Below are positions 1 through 7,639 of a DNA stretch of 64,000 nucleotides, piece by piece (position 1 is the first letter of the stretch; every line of letters starts with the position of its first letter). The notes under the pieces are model-generated. The model was not told the origin of the DNA, ran no database searches, and was given only the letters and a program-made list of their open reading frames with translations. The stretch comes from an uncultured Acidimicrobiales bacterium (GTDB lineage: Bacteria > Actinomycetota > Acidimicrobiia > Acidimicrobiales > Aldehydirespiratoraceae), in assembly GCA_958296055.1 (NCBI GenBank), contig CATQHS010000001.1, positions 351,917 to 415,916 on the forward strand, read 5' to 3'. Position numbers and translations under genes: made by a program.

Positions 1-960
1 GGGCCCGGTCAGGGCCCGCCGGGAGAGGTCGTCCAACTCGACCAGGGCCTCGGCCTCGCCCAGGCTGGCGACCAGCAGGGCGAAGGGCTTCTCATAGCGG
101 TTCTTGGCCGCCCGCAGCCGGGCCACCGCGGTGTCGTCGTCGGCCCGGCACACGAGCTGATAGCCGCCCAGGCCCTTGACGGCCACGATTCCAGAGCCGG
201 CGATCAGCGAGGCGGCGGCGGCAAGGAGATCGCCGGGCCCGAGCGGCACCCGGTGCGAGCCCCGACGGTCGGCGATCAGCGAAACGGCTCCGCCGTCGGG
301 ATCGCCGGCGATCGGGGGGCCGGTGGCATCCCGCAGTTCCAGGGTCGGCCCGCAGTCGGGGCAGCAGGTGGCCTGGGCGTGGTGGCGGCGGTCGCCGGCC
401 CGGTCGTACTCGGCCCGGCACCGCCCGCACAGGGCGAAATCGGCCATGGCGGTGCCGGCCCGGTCATAGGGCAGGGAGCGCACCACGGTGTAACGGGGAC
501 CGCAGTCGGTGCAGCAGGTGAAGGCGTAGCCGAAGCGCCGGTCGGCCGGGTCGGAGATCTCGGCCGCACAGGCCTCGCACACCGCGGCGTCAGGCGGGAT
601 GGACGCCGGGGTCATCGGCAACCCGGCACCGTCGCCGTCGCCGGCCCGGGCACCAGCAGCGGCATCGAGGTCAGCGGCAGCCCGAGCGTCGATTGCGATC
701 ACGAAGTCGTCCTCGTCGGCGACCACCGCGATCGGCTCGGTCTTGATCTCCCGGATGCAGGCCAGCGGCGGCGCCTGTTGGCGCAAGGCGTCGGCGAAAG
801 CGTCCAGCGCCGCATCAGGGCCCTGAACCTCGCACCAGACGCCGCGGCCGTCGTTGCCCACCGCCCCGGTCAGCCCCGACCGTCGGGCCAGCCGGTGGAC
901 GAAAGGCCTGAACCCCACTCCCTGAACGGTGCCGCTCACCCGCAGCCGCCACCTCTGCAC
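1..960 (-). CDS. hypF: Carbamoyltransferase HypF, N-terminal part (runs off left edge)
   Basis: HypF makes the cyanide ligands of [NiFe]-hydrogenase from carbamoyl phosphate. The 320 visible codons give an acylphosphatase domain at residues 1-90 with the motif GTVQGVGFRPFV, then a double zinc finger at about 125-215 with four CxxC pairs (CEAC, CTDC, CGRC, CPDC). The beginning of the YrdC-like domain follows (GIVAVKGLGGYQL, then KNRYEKPF). The start chosen is GTG at 960, about nine bases after a GGAGG-like site. The gene is divergent from the CooC-like pair, with 106 bp between them. The rest of the protein (remaining YrdC and Kae1-like domains) lies outside the window. Identification is firm from the domain order. 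Confidence 0.93.
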   Translation of the reverse strand, partial: MQRWRLRVSGTVQGVGFRPFVHRLARRSGLTGAVGNDGRGVWCEVQGPDAALDAFADALRQQAPPLACIREIKTEPIAVVADEDDFVIAIDARAAADLDAAAGARAGDGDGAGLPMTPASIPPDAAVCEACAAEISDPADRRFGYAFTCCTDCGPRYTVVRSLPYDRAGTAMADFALCGRCRAEYDRAGDRRHHAQATCCPDCGPTLELRDATGPPIAGDPDGGAVSLIADRRGSHRVPLGPGDLLAAAASLIAGSGIVAVKGLGGYQLVCRADDDTAVARLRAAKNRYEKPFALLVASLGEAEALVELDDLSRRALTGP

Positions 961-1003
961 ACCCCCACCCCCCTCCGCCGGCTTCTGGTTTCGCGTCCCC
1001 AGT

Positions 1004-1050
1004 TTTTCTGAGCAAGAAACGTCGCTATACGACAATCTTTGCTCAGAAAA
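1004..1050. promoter_or_regulatory. Nested inverted repeat in the hypF / cooC-like divergent promoter region
   Basis: TTTTCTGAGCAA at 1004-1015 is exactly the reverse complement of TTGCTCAGAAAA at 1039-1050. Between them lies a second near-palindrome at 1021-1033 (GTCG CTATA CGAC). It is the only AT-rich stretch nearby and lies between two divergent start codons, so a shared operator for a dimeric regulator is the best reading. A cruciform or leader hairpin is possible. Confidence 0.6.
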
Positions 1051-1066
1051 CGCGGGAGGGGGCGGG

Positions 1067-1858
1067 ATGAGCGGGTCGGGGCGGGTGCGGGTGGCCTTCG
1101 TGGGCAAGGGGGGCGCGGGCAAGTCCACCATCGCCGGGACCTTCGCCCGGCTGTTGGGCCGGGCCGGGCGCTCGGTGCTGGCCATCGACTCCGACCCGCT
1201 GCCGGGCCTGCCCTACTCGCTGGGCGTCGCCGTCGACGACCGGCCGATTCCCGACGACGCCGTGACCGAGGGCCCGCCCGGCGGGCCTCGCTGGGTGCTG
1301 GCCCCGCACCTGGACCCCGAGGCGCTGATCCGACGCCACGGGCGGGTCTGCCCCGACGGGGTCCGCTACCTGCAGTTCGGCAACCTGCGGGGCCACGTCG
1401 CCGCCCTTCAGAAGGCCCAGCACGCCTGGAGCCAGACGGTGAGCGAACTGGACCGCCACCGCTGGGACGTGGTCGGGGACCTGCCGGGAGGGACCCGCCA
1501 GCCCATGTTCGGCTGGGCCAAGTACGCGGAGGTGGTGTGCGTGGTGGTCGAGCCCACCGCCAAGTCGCTGCACACCGCCCGGCGGCTGCTCACCCTGTCG
1601 AAGTCCAGGTGGGCGCCGCAGACGGTGGCGGTGGTGGCCAGCAAGGTCCGCGGTCCCGACGACGCCGAGCTCATCGGCAGCCGCCTCGGCGCCGAGGTGC
1701 TGGCCGCCGTGCCCCACTCCGATCCGGTGTTGGCCGGAGACCGCCGGGGCGCGGCCCCTCTCGACGCCGACCCGGAGGGAGACTTCGCCAAGGCGGTGGG
1801 GGTGCTGGTCGAGCGAGTGCTCAGCCTCTACCCTGCCGCGGCTAAAGAGCGGTCATAA
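1067..1858 (+). CDS. CooC/MinD-type P-loop ATPase (paralogue without the Cys-X-Cys motif)
   Basis: This 263-aa SIMIBI-class ATPase has a deviant Walker A motif (GKGGAGKST, residues 12-20), switch-like LAIDSDPLPGLPYSLGV and the VVGDLPGGTRQPMFGW segment. CooC-type proteins use ATP to insert nickel or to mature metalloenzymes. ATG 1067 was chosen because the upstream extension is GC-rich noise, and GGGAGGGGG precedes it. It lies next to hypF and directly before a second CooC-like gene, so a role in Ni-enzyme (hydrogenase or CO dehydrogenase) maturation is likely. It lacks the paired cysteines seen in CooC1, so it may partner the downstream protein. The exact substrate is unknown. Confidence 0.8.
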   Translation: MSGSGRVRVAFVGKGGAGKSTIAGTFARLLGRAGRSVLAIDSDPLPGLPYSLGVAVDDRPIPDDAVTEGPPGGPRWVLAPHLDPEALIRRHGRVCPDGVRYLQFGNLRGHVAALQKAQHAWSQTVSELDRHRWDVVGDLPGGTRQPMFGWAKYAEVVCVVVEPTAKSLHTARRLLTLSKSRWAPQTVAVVASKVRGPDDAELIGSRLGAEVLAAVPHSDPVLAGDRRGAAPLDADPEGDFAKAVGVLVERVLSLYPAAAKERS

Positions 1859-1884
1859 GGAGCAGGCATGAGGATGGCTCGGGC

Positions 1885-2643
1885 GTGAAGATCGCGGTGG
1901 TCGGCAAGGGCGGGGCGGGCAAGACCACGGCCAGCGCGGTGCTGGCCCGCACCCTGGCCCGCCGGGGCGAACCGGTGGTGGCCCTGGACTGCGACACCAA
2001 CCCCAACCTGGGCCTGTCCCTGGGGGTGGGCGACACCGAGACCGAGCGGCTCGCCACCCTGAGAGAGCAGATCGGCGACGGCGCCGGCGAACACGCCCCG
2101 ACCTGGGAGGACATCCTCGACCGCTACGGCACCGACGGCCCCGACGGGGTCCGGCTGTCGGTGATAACCCGCATCGAGAACCCCGAGCCCGGTTGACCTT
2201 GATGCGGCCTGTCCGCCGAGCAGTTGCTCGGCTCCGTCCCCGCCGATGAGGTGATCGTCGTGGCCGACCTCGAAGCCGGCATCGGCACGCTCACCCGCCT
2301 GGAGGAGGCCCGGGTGGACGTGACCGTGATCGTGGCCGAGCCCACCCCCCGGTCCATCGACGTGGCCGCCCGGGCGGCAGCCGTCGCCGCCGAGCGGCGC
2401 CAGGGCCGGGTGATCGTGGTGGCCAACAAGGTGACCGGCGACGACGACCGCCAGCGGGTCGCCCGCGCCCTGGGCGGCACCGAGGTGGTGGCCGTGCCGC
2501 TCGACGCGGCGGTGGAGGAGGCCGACCGGGACGGCGTCTCCCCCCTGGACCGGTCCCCCGGCGCTCCGGCCGTGGCCGCCCTGGAGGGCCTGGCCGACCT
2601 GATCGCCGGACACCCCGGACGCGGGCGACCAGATGTCGGCTAG
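1885..2643 (+). CDS. cooC: CooC-like ATPase with two in-frame UGA codons (predicted selenoprotein, Sec104-Pro-Sec106)
   Basis: Walker A is GKGGAGKTT at residues 7-15, followed by ALDCDTNPNLGLSLGV. At about residue 100 the sequence reads IENPEPG-UGA-P-UGA-CGLSAEQLLG and then continues in the same frame (DLEAGIGTLTRLEEARVDV, VIVVANKV) to a TAG at 2641. The total of 252 aa matches the CooC-like family. In relatives as I know them this position reads PGCxCCGLS, so both UGAs replace Cys codons of the CXC pair, which binds metal at the dimer interface in CooC1 of Carboxydothermus. A perfect hairpin follows at 2215-2232. Sec insertion at both sites is the simplest explanation. Otherwise this is a broken gene, which is unlikely given the intact downstream half. 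The start is GTG 1885, with a weak ribosome site. Confidence 0.8.
2215..2232 (+). promoter_or_regulatory. Putative bacterial SECIS hairpin of the cooC-like gene
   Basis: GCCGAGC (2215-2221), loop AGTT (2222-2225) and GCTCGGC (2226-2232) form a perfect 7-bp stem. The loop begins 25 nt after the first UGA (2194-2196) and 19 nt after the second (2200-2202). Both distances fall inside the roughly 16-37 nt spacing used for bacterial SECIS elements, and a G is among the first two loop bases. One element could serve both codons. Confidence 0.65.
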
Positions 2644-2738
2644 ATGCAAACGACACCTAGCCGGCACTAGGGTCACTAGGATGGCGAGGGCCGCGACCGC
2701 GGCAGTCGGCCGTAGCTGAGCCGAGGGAGACAACGAGC

Positions 2739-2987
2739 ATGTGGCTGTGGTGGCTGGGCAACGCGGTGCTGCTGGTGGTGATAGTGCCGACGGTGCTGCT
2801 GCTGGCCAACCGGGTGATGCGGCCGGCCCTGGAGATCAAGCGCTACGCGGCCGACATCGACGTGAACGGGGCGGCCCTGGCCGGCCACCTCGAGCCGGTC
2901 CCGGCGGTGGCCGACACCCGGGACTTGGTCTCGGCGGCCAAGGGCCTGGCGGTGCGCTACCTGACCGCGGCGGGTCCGCTGCTCTGA
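2739..2987 (+). CDS. Small single-span membrane protein
   Basis: 82 aa with an N-terminal transmembrane helix (WLWWLGNAVLLVVIVPTVLL) followed by a charged/alanine-rich cytoplasmic part containing a DTRDLVSAAKGL segment. A good ribosome site (GAGGGAGAC) precedes ATG 2739. It is probably co-transcribed with the next small membrane gene, 34 bp downstream, and possibly with the CooC-like genes. I recognise no family; similar paired small proteins may be assembly or anchoring factors, but that is a guess. Confidence 0.7.
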   Translation: MWLWWLGNAVLLVVIVPTVLLLANRVMRPALEIKRYAADIDVNGAALAGHLEPVPAVADTRDLVSAAKGLAVRYLTAAGPLL

Positions 2988-3021
2988 CCGGGACCGAACG
3001 AGGGAGAGGGAGACAGACGAG

Positions 3022-3282
3022 ATGCCGGCAGCCGCGACAGTGACGGTGATCATCGCCTTGGTGGTGGCGGCCGCCTTGGCCTACTACCTGATCCGGGTGG
3101 TGATCGTGCTGCGGGCCGTGAACGGCTCGCTGACCAGCATCTCCGCCGGGGTGAGGGTCATCGCCGATCGCACCGAGCCCCTGGCCGAGCTGCTCACCCC
3201 CATCAAGGAAGACCTCGAGACGGTGGCCGGCGCCATCGAAGGCGCGGCCGCCTCCCTGAGCGGCGACACCGAGGCCGCCTGA
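3022..3282 (+). CDS. Small membrane protein, DUF948-like in layout
   Basis: 86 aa with one N-terminal transmembrane helix (about residues 5-30), then an amphipathic segment (SLTSISAGVRVIADRTEPL, EDLETVAGAIEGAAASL) that could form a coiled coil. Ribosome site GGGAGAGGGAGA lies before ATG 3022. The architecture recalls small actinobacterial proteins with one helix plus a coiled coil, but no function can be assigned. It follows the other small membrane gene in the same direction and converges with rnj. Confidence 0.68.
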   Translation: MPAAATVTVIIALVVAAALAYYLIRVVIVLRAVNGSLTSISAGVRVIADRTEPLAELLTPIKEDLETVAGAIEGAAASLSGDTEAA

Positions 3283-3373
3283 CACTCCCCCAGCCCTCGC
3301 GCTCCACTGAGGCAGCCTGACCCAAGCAGCGGACGCCTGACCCAAGCGGCGAGCGGCACCGCCTGACGCTCCC

Positions 3374-5026
3374 TCAGCCCTCGCGCACCACCGGGACGAT
3401 CATGGGGCGGCGGCGGGTCCGCTCGGCGACGGTGCGGCCCGCGGCCCGCCGGACCAGTCGGGTCAACTCGCTCCGGCTGGGGCTGCGGCGGGCCAAGGCG
3501 GCTTCGATCTCTTCGGCCACGGCTGCGGCCACGGCCGCCTCGTGGGCCTGCAGAGCCGGCTGCTCCACCCATCCCCGGGACACCACGTCGGGCCCGGCGG
3601 TGATCCGGCCCCGGCTCACATGCACCACCACGGCCACGAAGCCGTCGTCGCCCAGCACCCGCCGGTCGCCCAGCACCACCTGACCCAGATCCCCAACCGT
3701 GCCGTCCATATACAGGTGGTCGCCGCCCACCGAGCCGTCCCGGCTCAGCCCGTCGTCGCCGAGCACGATCCGGTCGCCGTCGGTGCACACCAGCACCCGG
3801 TCCGGGTCCATCCCCATCTCCCGGGCCAAATCGGCGTGGGCCACCAAGTGCTCGTACTCTCCGTGCACCGGCACGAACCACTCGGGCACGGACACCGAGT
3901 GCAGCACGGCCAGCTCCTGGCGCTTGCCGTGGCCCGAGGTGTGGACCTCGACCTGGCCGCTGTGCACCACCTTGGCCCCTCGCCGGGCCAGCCCGTTGCG
4001 GACCGAGGCCACCGCGGCCTCGTTGCCGGGGATGGGATGGGAGCTGAAGATCACGGTGTCGCCGTCGTCGACCTTCACCCATTTGCTGCGGCCCTGGGCC
4101 ATCTGGGTTATGGCCGCCCGGGGCTCGCCCTGGGAGCCGGTACACACGATGACCACCCGGGCCGGGTCGTAGTCGTCGAGGTCCTCGATGTCGCCGACGG
4201 CGTAGTCGGGTATGTGCAGCACCCCCACCGACCGGGCCAGCTTCAAGTTGCGCTGCATCGACAGCCCCAGCGGCACCACCGTCCGGCCCAGATCCACGGC
4301 GGCGTCGGCCACCTGCTGGATGCGGTGGATATGGCTGGCGAAGGCCCCGACGATCACCCGCCGGCCGTTCTGGCGGGCGATCACGTCGGCGAGCACGGCC
4401 CCGATCTCGCGCTCGGAGCGGGTGGAGCCCTCCATGTCGGCGTTGGTGGAGTCGGCCAGCAACAGCCGGACGCCCGCTCCGCCGGCGATGGCCCCGATCC
4501 GGGACAGGTCGGTGCGGCGGCCGTCCACCGGGGTGAGGTCGAGCTTGAAGTCGCTGGAGTGCAGGATCACCCCCTGGGGGGTGCCGAAGGCGGTGATCAG
4601 CCCGTGGGGGATGGAGTGGGTGACGGGCAGGAACTCGCAGTCGAAGGGGCCGATGCTCACCTGGTCGCCGTCGCCGACCTCGCGCAGCTCGGCCCGGCCG
4701 GTCAGCCCGGCCTCGGCCAGCTTGTGGGCGATCATCCCCAGCGTGAAGCGCGACCCGTAGACGGGGAACTCGATGCGGCTCAGCAGGTGGGGCAGGGCGC
4801 CGATGTGGTCCTCGTGGGCGTGGGTGGCGATGCAGGCCTCCACCCCGCCCGCCCCCAGCAGCCACTCGAAGTCGGGCAGGACCGAGTCCACGCCGGGCAA
4901 GTCGTCGCCGGCGAACATGCGGCCGCAGTCGAGCAGCACCCGGCGGCCGCCGGTCTCCAGCACCGCGCAGTTGCGCCCGATCTCCCCCAGCCCCCCCAGG
5001 AAGGTGACCGCGACCGGATCAGCCAC
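3374..5026 (-). CDS. rnj: Ribonuclease J
   Basis: Metallo-beta-lactamase/beta-CASP nuclease with combined endo- and 5'-3' exonuclease activity for mRNA decay and rRNA processing. Visible motifs are LGGLGEIGRN at the N terminus, HAHEDHIGALPHLL (zinc ligands), GSQGEPRAAI and the C-terminal HGEYEHL. 550 aa from GTG 5026, the usual RNase J length; this start puts VTFLGGLGEIG near the N terminus, with GGAG six bases upstream. A longer GTG at 5065 is less likely. It is last in the pnp-dapB-SURF1-dapA-rnj run, 76 bp after dapA. Confidence 0.93.
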   Translation of the reverse strand: MADPVAVTFLGGLGEIGRNCAVLETGGRRVLLDCGRMFAGDDLPGVDSVLPDFEWLLGAGGVEACIATHAHEDHIGALPHLLSRIEFPVYGSRFTLGMIAHKLAEAGLTGRAELREVGDGDQVSIGPFDCEFLPVTHSIPHGLITAFGTPQGVILHSSDFKLDLTPVDGRRTDLSRIGAIAGGAGVRLLLADSTNADMEGSTRSEREIGAVLADVIARQNGRRVIVGAFASHIHRIQQVADAAVDLGRTVVPLGLSMQRNLKLARSVGVLHIPDYAVGDIEDLDDYDPARVVIVCTGSQGEPRAAITQMAQGRSKWVKVDDGDTVIFSSHPIPGNEAAVASVRNGLARRGAKVVHSGQVEVHTSGHGKRQELAVLHSVSVPEWFVPVHGEYEHLVAHADLAREMGMDPDRVLVCTDGDRIVLGDDGLSRDGSVGGDHLYMDGTVGDLGQVVLGDRRVLGDDGFVAVVVHVSRGRITAGPDVVSRGWVEQPALQAHEAAVAAAVAEEIEAALARRSPSRSELTRLVRRAAGRTVAERTRRRPMIVPVVREG

Positions 5027-5102
5027 GGGTCTCCGACCTTCGCCGGACCGCGAGGAACCCGGCACTCCGATCAGAGCTTCCCGGGACGGATGCTCACGGG
5101 GC

Positions 5103-5987
5103 TCAGATCTTCCCTAGGTCCGACAGCACCGCCCGGGCCTGGGCTTCCAGTCCCTCGGGCTCGGGGCCCATGGGCAGCCGGCACGGCCCGGCGGGCTGGC
5201 CCAGCAGCCGCAGCGCGCACTTGGTCGGCACCGGGTTGGGGGCGGCGTCGCTGGTCTCGAAGCGGTAGGACGGGATCAGCGAGGCGTTGACCGCGGCGGC
5301 GGCGGCCACCTCGCCCCGCTCGAAGGCGTCGAACATGGCCGCGGTTTCGGCCGCGGCCCAGTGGGTGGCCACGCCGATGGCGCCGACCGCGCCCACCGCC
5401 ATCAGCGGCAGGGTGAGCGAGTCGTCGCCCGAGTACACCTCGAAGCCGTCGGGGGCCAAAGACAGGAGCCGGGCCGTCTCGCCGGGATCGCCGGCCGCGT
5501 CTTTCACCGCGGCGATGTTGGGCGCCTCGTGGGCTAGGGCGGCCATGGTCTCGGTGGCTATTTTGCGGCCGGTTCGCACCGGGATGTCGTAGATGACGAT
5601 GGGCAGGTCGGTAGCCGCCGCGCAGGCCCGGAAGTGAGCGGCCAGCCCGGCCTGGGACGGCCGGTTGTAGTAGCCGGCCGCGTGCAGCAGCCCGTCGGCT
5701 CCGGCCGCGGCGCAGCGCTCGGTGAGGTCGATGGCGGCCCGGGTGTCGTTGCTGCCCGCCCCGGCCACCACCGGCGCGTCCACGGCCTCCACCACCGCGG
5801 CCACCAGGTCGACCTGCTCGTCGTGGGTGAGGGTGGGGCTCTCCCCGGTGGTCCCGGCCACCACCAGGCCCTCGCTGCCGGTCTGGGTCAGCCACTGGGC
5901 CAGTTCCTGGGCCCCGTCGAAGTCGAGGTCGCCGTCGGCGGTGAAGGGCGTGACCATGGCGGTGAGCACCCGCCCGAATCGAGCCAT
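5103..5987 (-). CDS. dapA: 4-hydroxy-tetrahydrodipicolinate synthase
   Basis: Condenses pyruvate with aspartate semialdehyde in the lysine/diaminopimelate pathway. 294 aa, the normal length, TIM-barrel lyase family. Visible motifs: GTTGESPTLTHDEQ (pyruvate-binding TT), the YYNRPSQAG segment with the proton-relay Tyr, and NIAAVKDAAGD with the Schiff-base Lys. The start is ATG 5987. It lies 94 bp downstream of the SURF1 gene and upstream of rnj on the same strand, so it belongs to the conserved actinobacterial dapB-dapA-rnj cluster. Confidence 0.95.
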   Translation of the reverse strand: MARFGRVLTAMVTPFTADGDLDFDGAQELAQWLTQTGSEGLVVAGTTGESPTLTHDEQVDLVAAVVEAVDAPVVAGAGSNDTRAAIDLTERCAAAGADGLLHAAGYYNRPSQAGLAAHFRACAAATDLPIVIYDIPVRTGRKIATETMAALAHEAPNIAAVKDAAGDPGETARLLSLAPDGFEVYSGDDSLTLPLMAVGAVGAIGVATHWAAAETAAMFDAFERGEVAAAAAVNASLIPSYRFETSDAAPNPVPTKCALRLLGQPAGPCRLPMGPEPEGLEAQARAVLSDLGKI

Positions 5988-6081
5988 GAGGGGGTTCCTT
6001 TCGGCTTCGGTGACCTCAGGCTACCCGAGCTTGTGGAGGCGGTCCGTTCCCCGCCCAGACCGGCGGTGGACTGGGCCCGGG

Positions 6082-6879
6082 TCAGCCCGGCCCGGGCCCC
6101 CGGAGACGCTCGCGGCGGGACCGGCGCAGGATCAGCCCGTACACCACCGCCGCGCCGACGGAGAAGAAGAACCACTGGAAGGCGTAGGAGAGATGGGGGC
6201 CGCCGCTGAGCGCCGGGGGCGGCACCGGGACCGGCAACTCGCCGGGCGGGGGGTCCTGGGCCCGGAGGCGGATCCAGATCGGGGCCGCGTCCAGGCCGGT
6301 GACCTCTCGATAGCGGTCGAGGTCGGGCCGGGAGATCTCGGGCGTCTGGCCGGGGTCGGTGACCCCGATCCGGCCGCCGGCCACCGAGGCGAAGGCCAGG
6401 CCGGCGACGGAGACGGGGCCCGAGGGCGGCCCGGCGGGGCGCTGGTCGATGCCAGCCGTGTGCAAGCGGGGCACCCAGCCCCGCACCACCATCACCACCC
6501 GGCCCTCGTAGGCGGAGCCGGTGGCCGGGCTCGGTTCGCCGTCGAGGCGCAGCGGGGTGGCCAGCCACGAACCGGCCCGACCCTCGAAGCTGCGGTTGGC
6601 GATCAGCACCTCGGCCCCTTCGAGATAGCGGCCGACGGCGGTGACCGCGGTGTAGTCGGGCGGGAGGTCGCCAGCGGCCAGCAGGCCGGATACGTCAACG
6701 GGGTCTCGGGCCACCGCCGCGGCCACCTCGGCGTTGGTGGTCTGGCGCTCGTCGTGGCGGCGCAACTGCCAGAGCCCCAGGTTGACCATCAGGACGACCA
6801 TGGCCGCCACGAACAGGTGCGAGGCGATCCAGCCCGGCGACAGCAGCCCCCGCCGGGTGCGGTGCGGCGGCCCGTCCAC
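6082..6879 (-). CDS. SURF1 family cytochrome oxidase assembly protein
   Basis: SURF1 proteins help assemble the haem a3/CuB subunit of aa3-type cytochrome oxidase. The 265-aa protein has the classical layout: an N-terminal transmembrane helix (GWIASHLFVAAMVVLMVNL followed by GLWQLRRHDER), a central extracytoplasmic domain with VVMVVRGWVP, and a C-terminal helix (YAFQWFFFSVGAAVVYGLI) followed by a basic tail. Start GTG 6879 lies 22 bp after dapB, preceded by a GAGGGCGAGG site. Its place between dapB and dapA suggests operon membership rather than a role in lysine synthesis. Confidence 0.9.
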   Translation of the reverse strand: MDGPPHRTRRGLLSPGWIASHLFVAAMVVLMVNLGLWQLRRHDERQTTNAEVAAAVARDPVDVSGLLAAGDLPPDYTAVTAVGRYLEGAEVLIANRSFEGRAGSWLATPLRLDGEPSPATGSAYEGRVVMVVRGWVPRLHTAGIDQRPAGPPSGPVSVAGLAFASVAGGRIGVTDPGQTPEISRPDLDRYREVTGLDAAPIWIRLRAQDPPPGELPVPVPPPALSGGPHLSYAFQWFFFSVGAAVVYGLILRRSRRERLRGPGPG

Positions 6880-6901
6880 AGCGCCCCTCGCCCTCAGGCG
6901 G

Positions 6902-7639
6902 CTAGCGGAGGTCGAGCACCGCTTCGAGCCCGACCGCCACTCCGTCGAGGCCGGCCACCCGCTTGATGCCCAGCATCGCCCCGGGCATGAACGACGACCG
7001 GTCGATGGCGTCGTGGCGGATGGTGAGAGTCTCGCCGGGCCCGCCCAACAGCACCTCCTGATGGGCCACCAGCCCTTTGAGCCGCACCGAGTGCACGGCG
7101 ATGCCGCCCGGGCCCCGGCCGCCCCGAGCCCCGGCCACGGTCTCATCCGCGGTGGGGTCGGGGGCCCAGTCGCCGGAGGCGGCGGCCATGCGCTCCAGGG
7201 TGGACAGGGCCGTGCCCGAGGGGGCGTCGATTTTGGCGTCGTGGTGCAGTTCGATCACCTCGGCGGTGTCGAAGAACGGGGCGGCCATCTCGGCGAAGCG
7301 CATCATCAGGGCGGCGCCGACCGCGAAGTTGGGGGCGATCAGGCAGTTGCTGGCGGTGAAGGCGGCCCTCAGGGCCTCGACGTCGTCTCCGGTGAGGCCC
7401 GAGGTCCCGACCACGGCGTGGATGCCGGCTTCGGCCACCGCCGGGAGGTTGGCCCGGGCCGCGGCGGCGACGGTGAAGTCGGCCACCACGTCCGCCCCCG
7501 CCTCGGCGAAGGCCGACACCGACCCCTGCGAGCCGATGGCCGCCACCAACTCGGTTTCGGGATCGGCCTCAACGGCCCGGCACATGGCCGCGCCCATGCG
7601 CCCGGTGGCGCCGCAGACCCCCACCCGGATGGGTTTCAC
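6902..7639 (-). CDS. dapB: 4-hydroxy-tetrahydrodipicolinate reductase
   Basis: NAD(P)H-dependent reductase following DapA in lysine/DAP synthesis. 245 aa. The N-terminal dinucleotide motif GVCGATGRMG and the substrate-binding ELHHDAKIDAPSGTA motif are intact. The GTG start at 7639 overlaps the pnp stop by four bases (GTGA), so it is translationally coupled to pnp. Confidence 0.95.
   Translation of the reverse strand: MKPIRVGVCGATGRMGAAMCRAVEADPETELVAAIGSQGSVSAFAEAGADVVADFTVAAAARANLPAVAEAGIHAVVGTSGLTGDDVEALRAAFTASNCLIAPNFAVGAALMMRFAEMAAPFFDTAEVIELHHDAKIDAPSGTALSTLERMAAASGDWAPDPTADETVAGARGGRGPGGIAVHSVRLKGLVAHQEVLLGGPGETLTIRHDAIDRSSFMPGAMLGIKRVAGLDGVAVGLEAVLDLR

Noticed and set aside
2194..2202. 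Reading the cooC-like gene as a pseudogene or as two separate ORFs
   Set aside because: Both UGAs fall on motif Cys positions, the frame is kept, and a correctly spaced hairpin follows. Two random nonsense changes of this type at adjacent functional Cys codons are unlikely.
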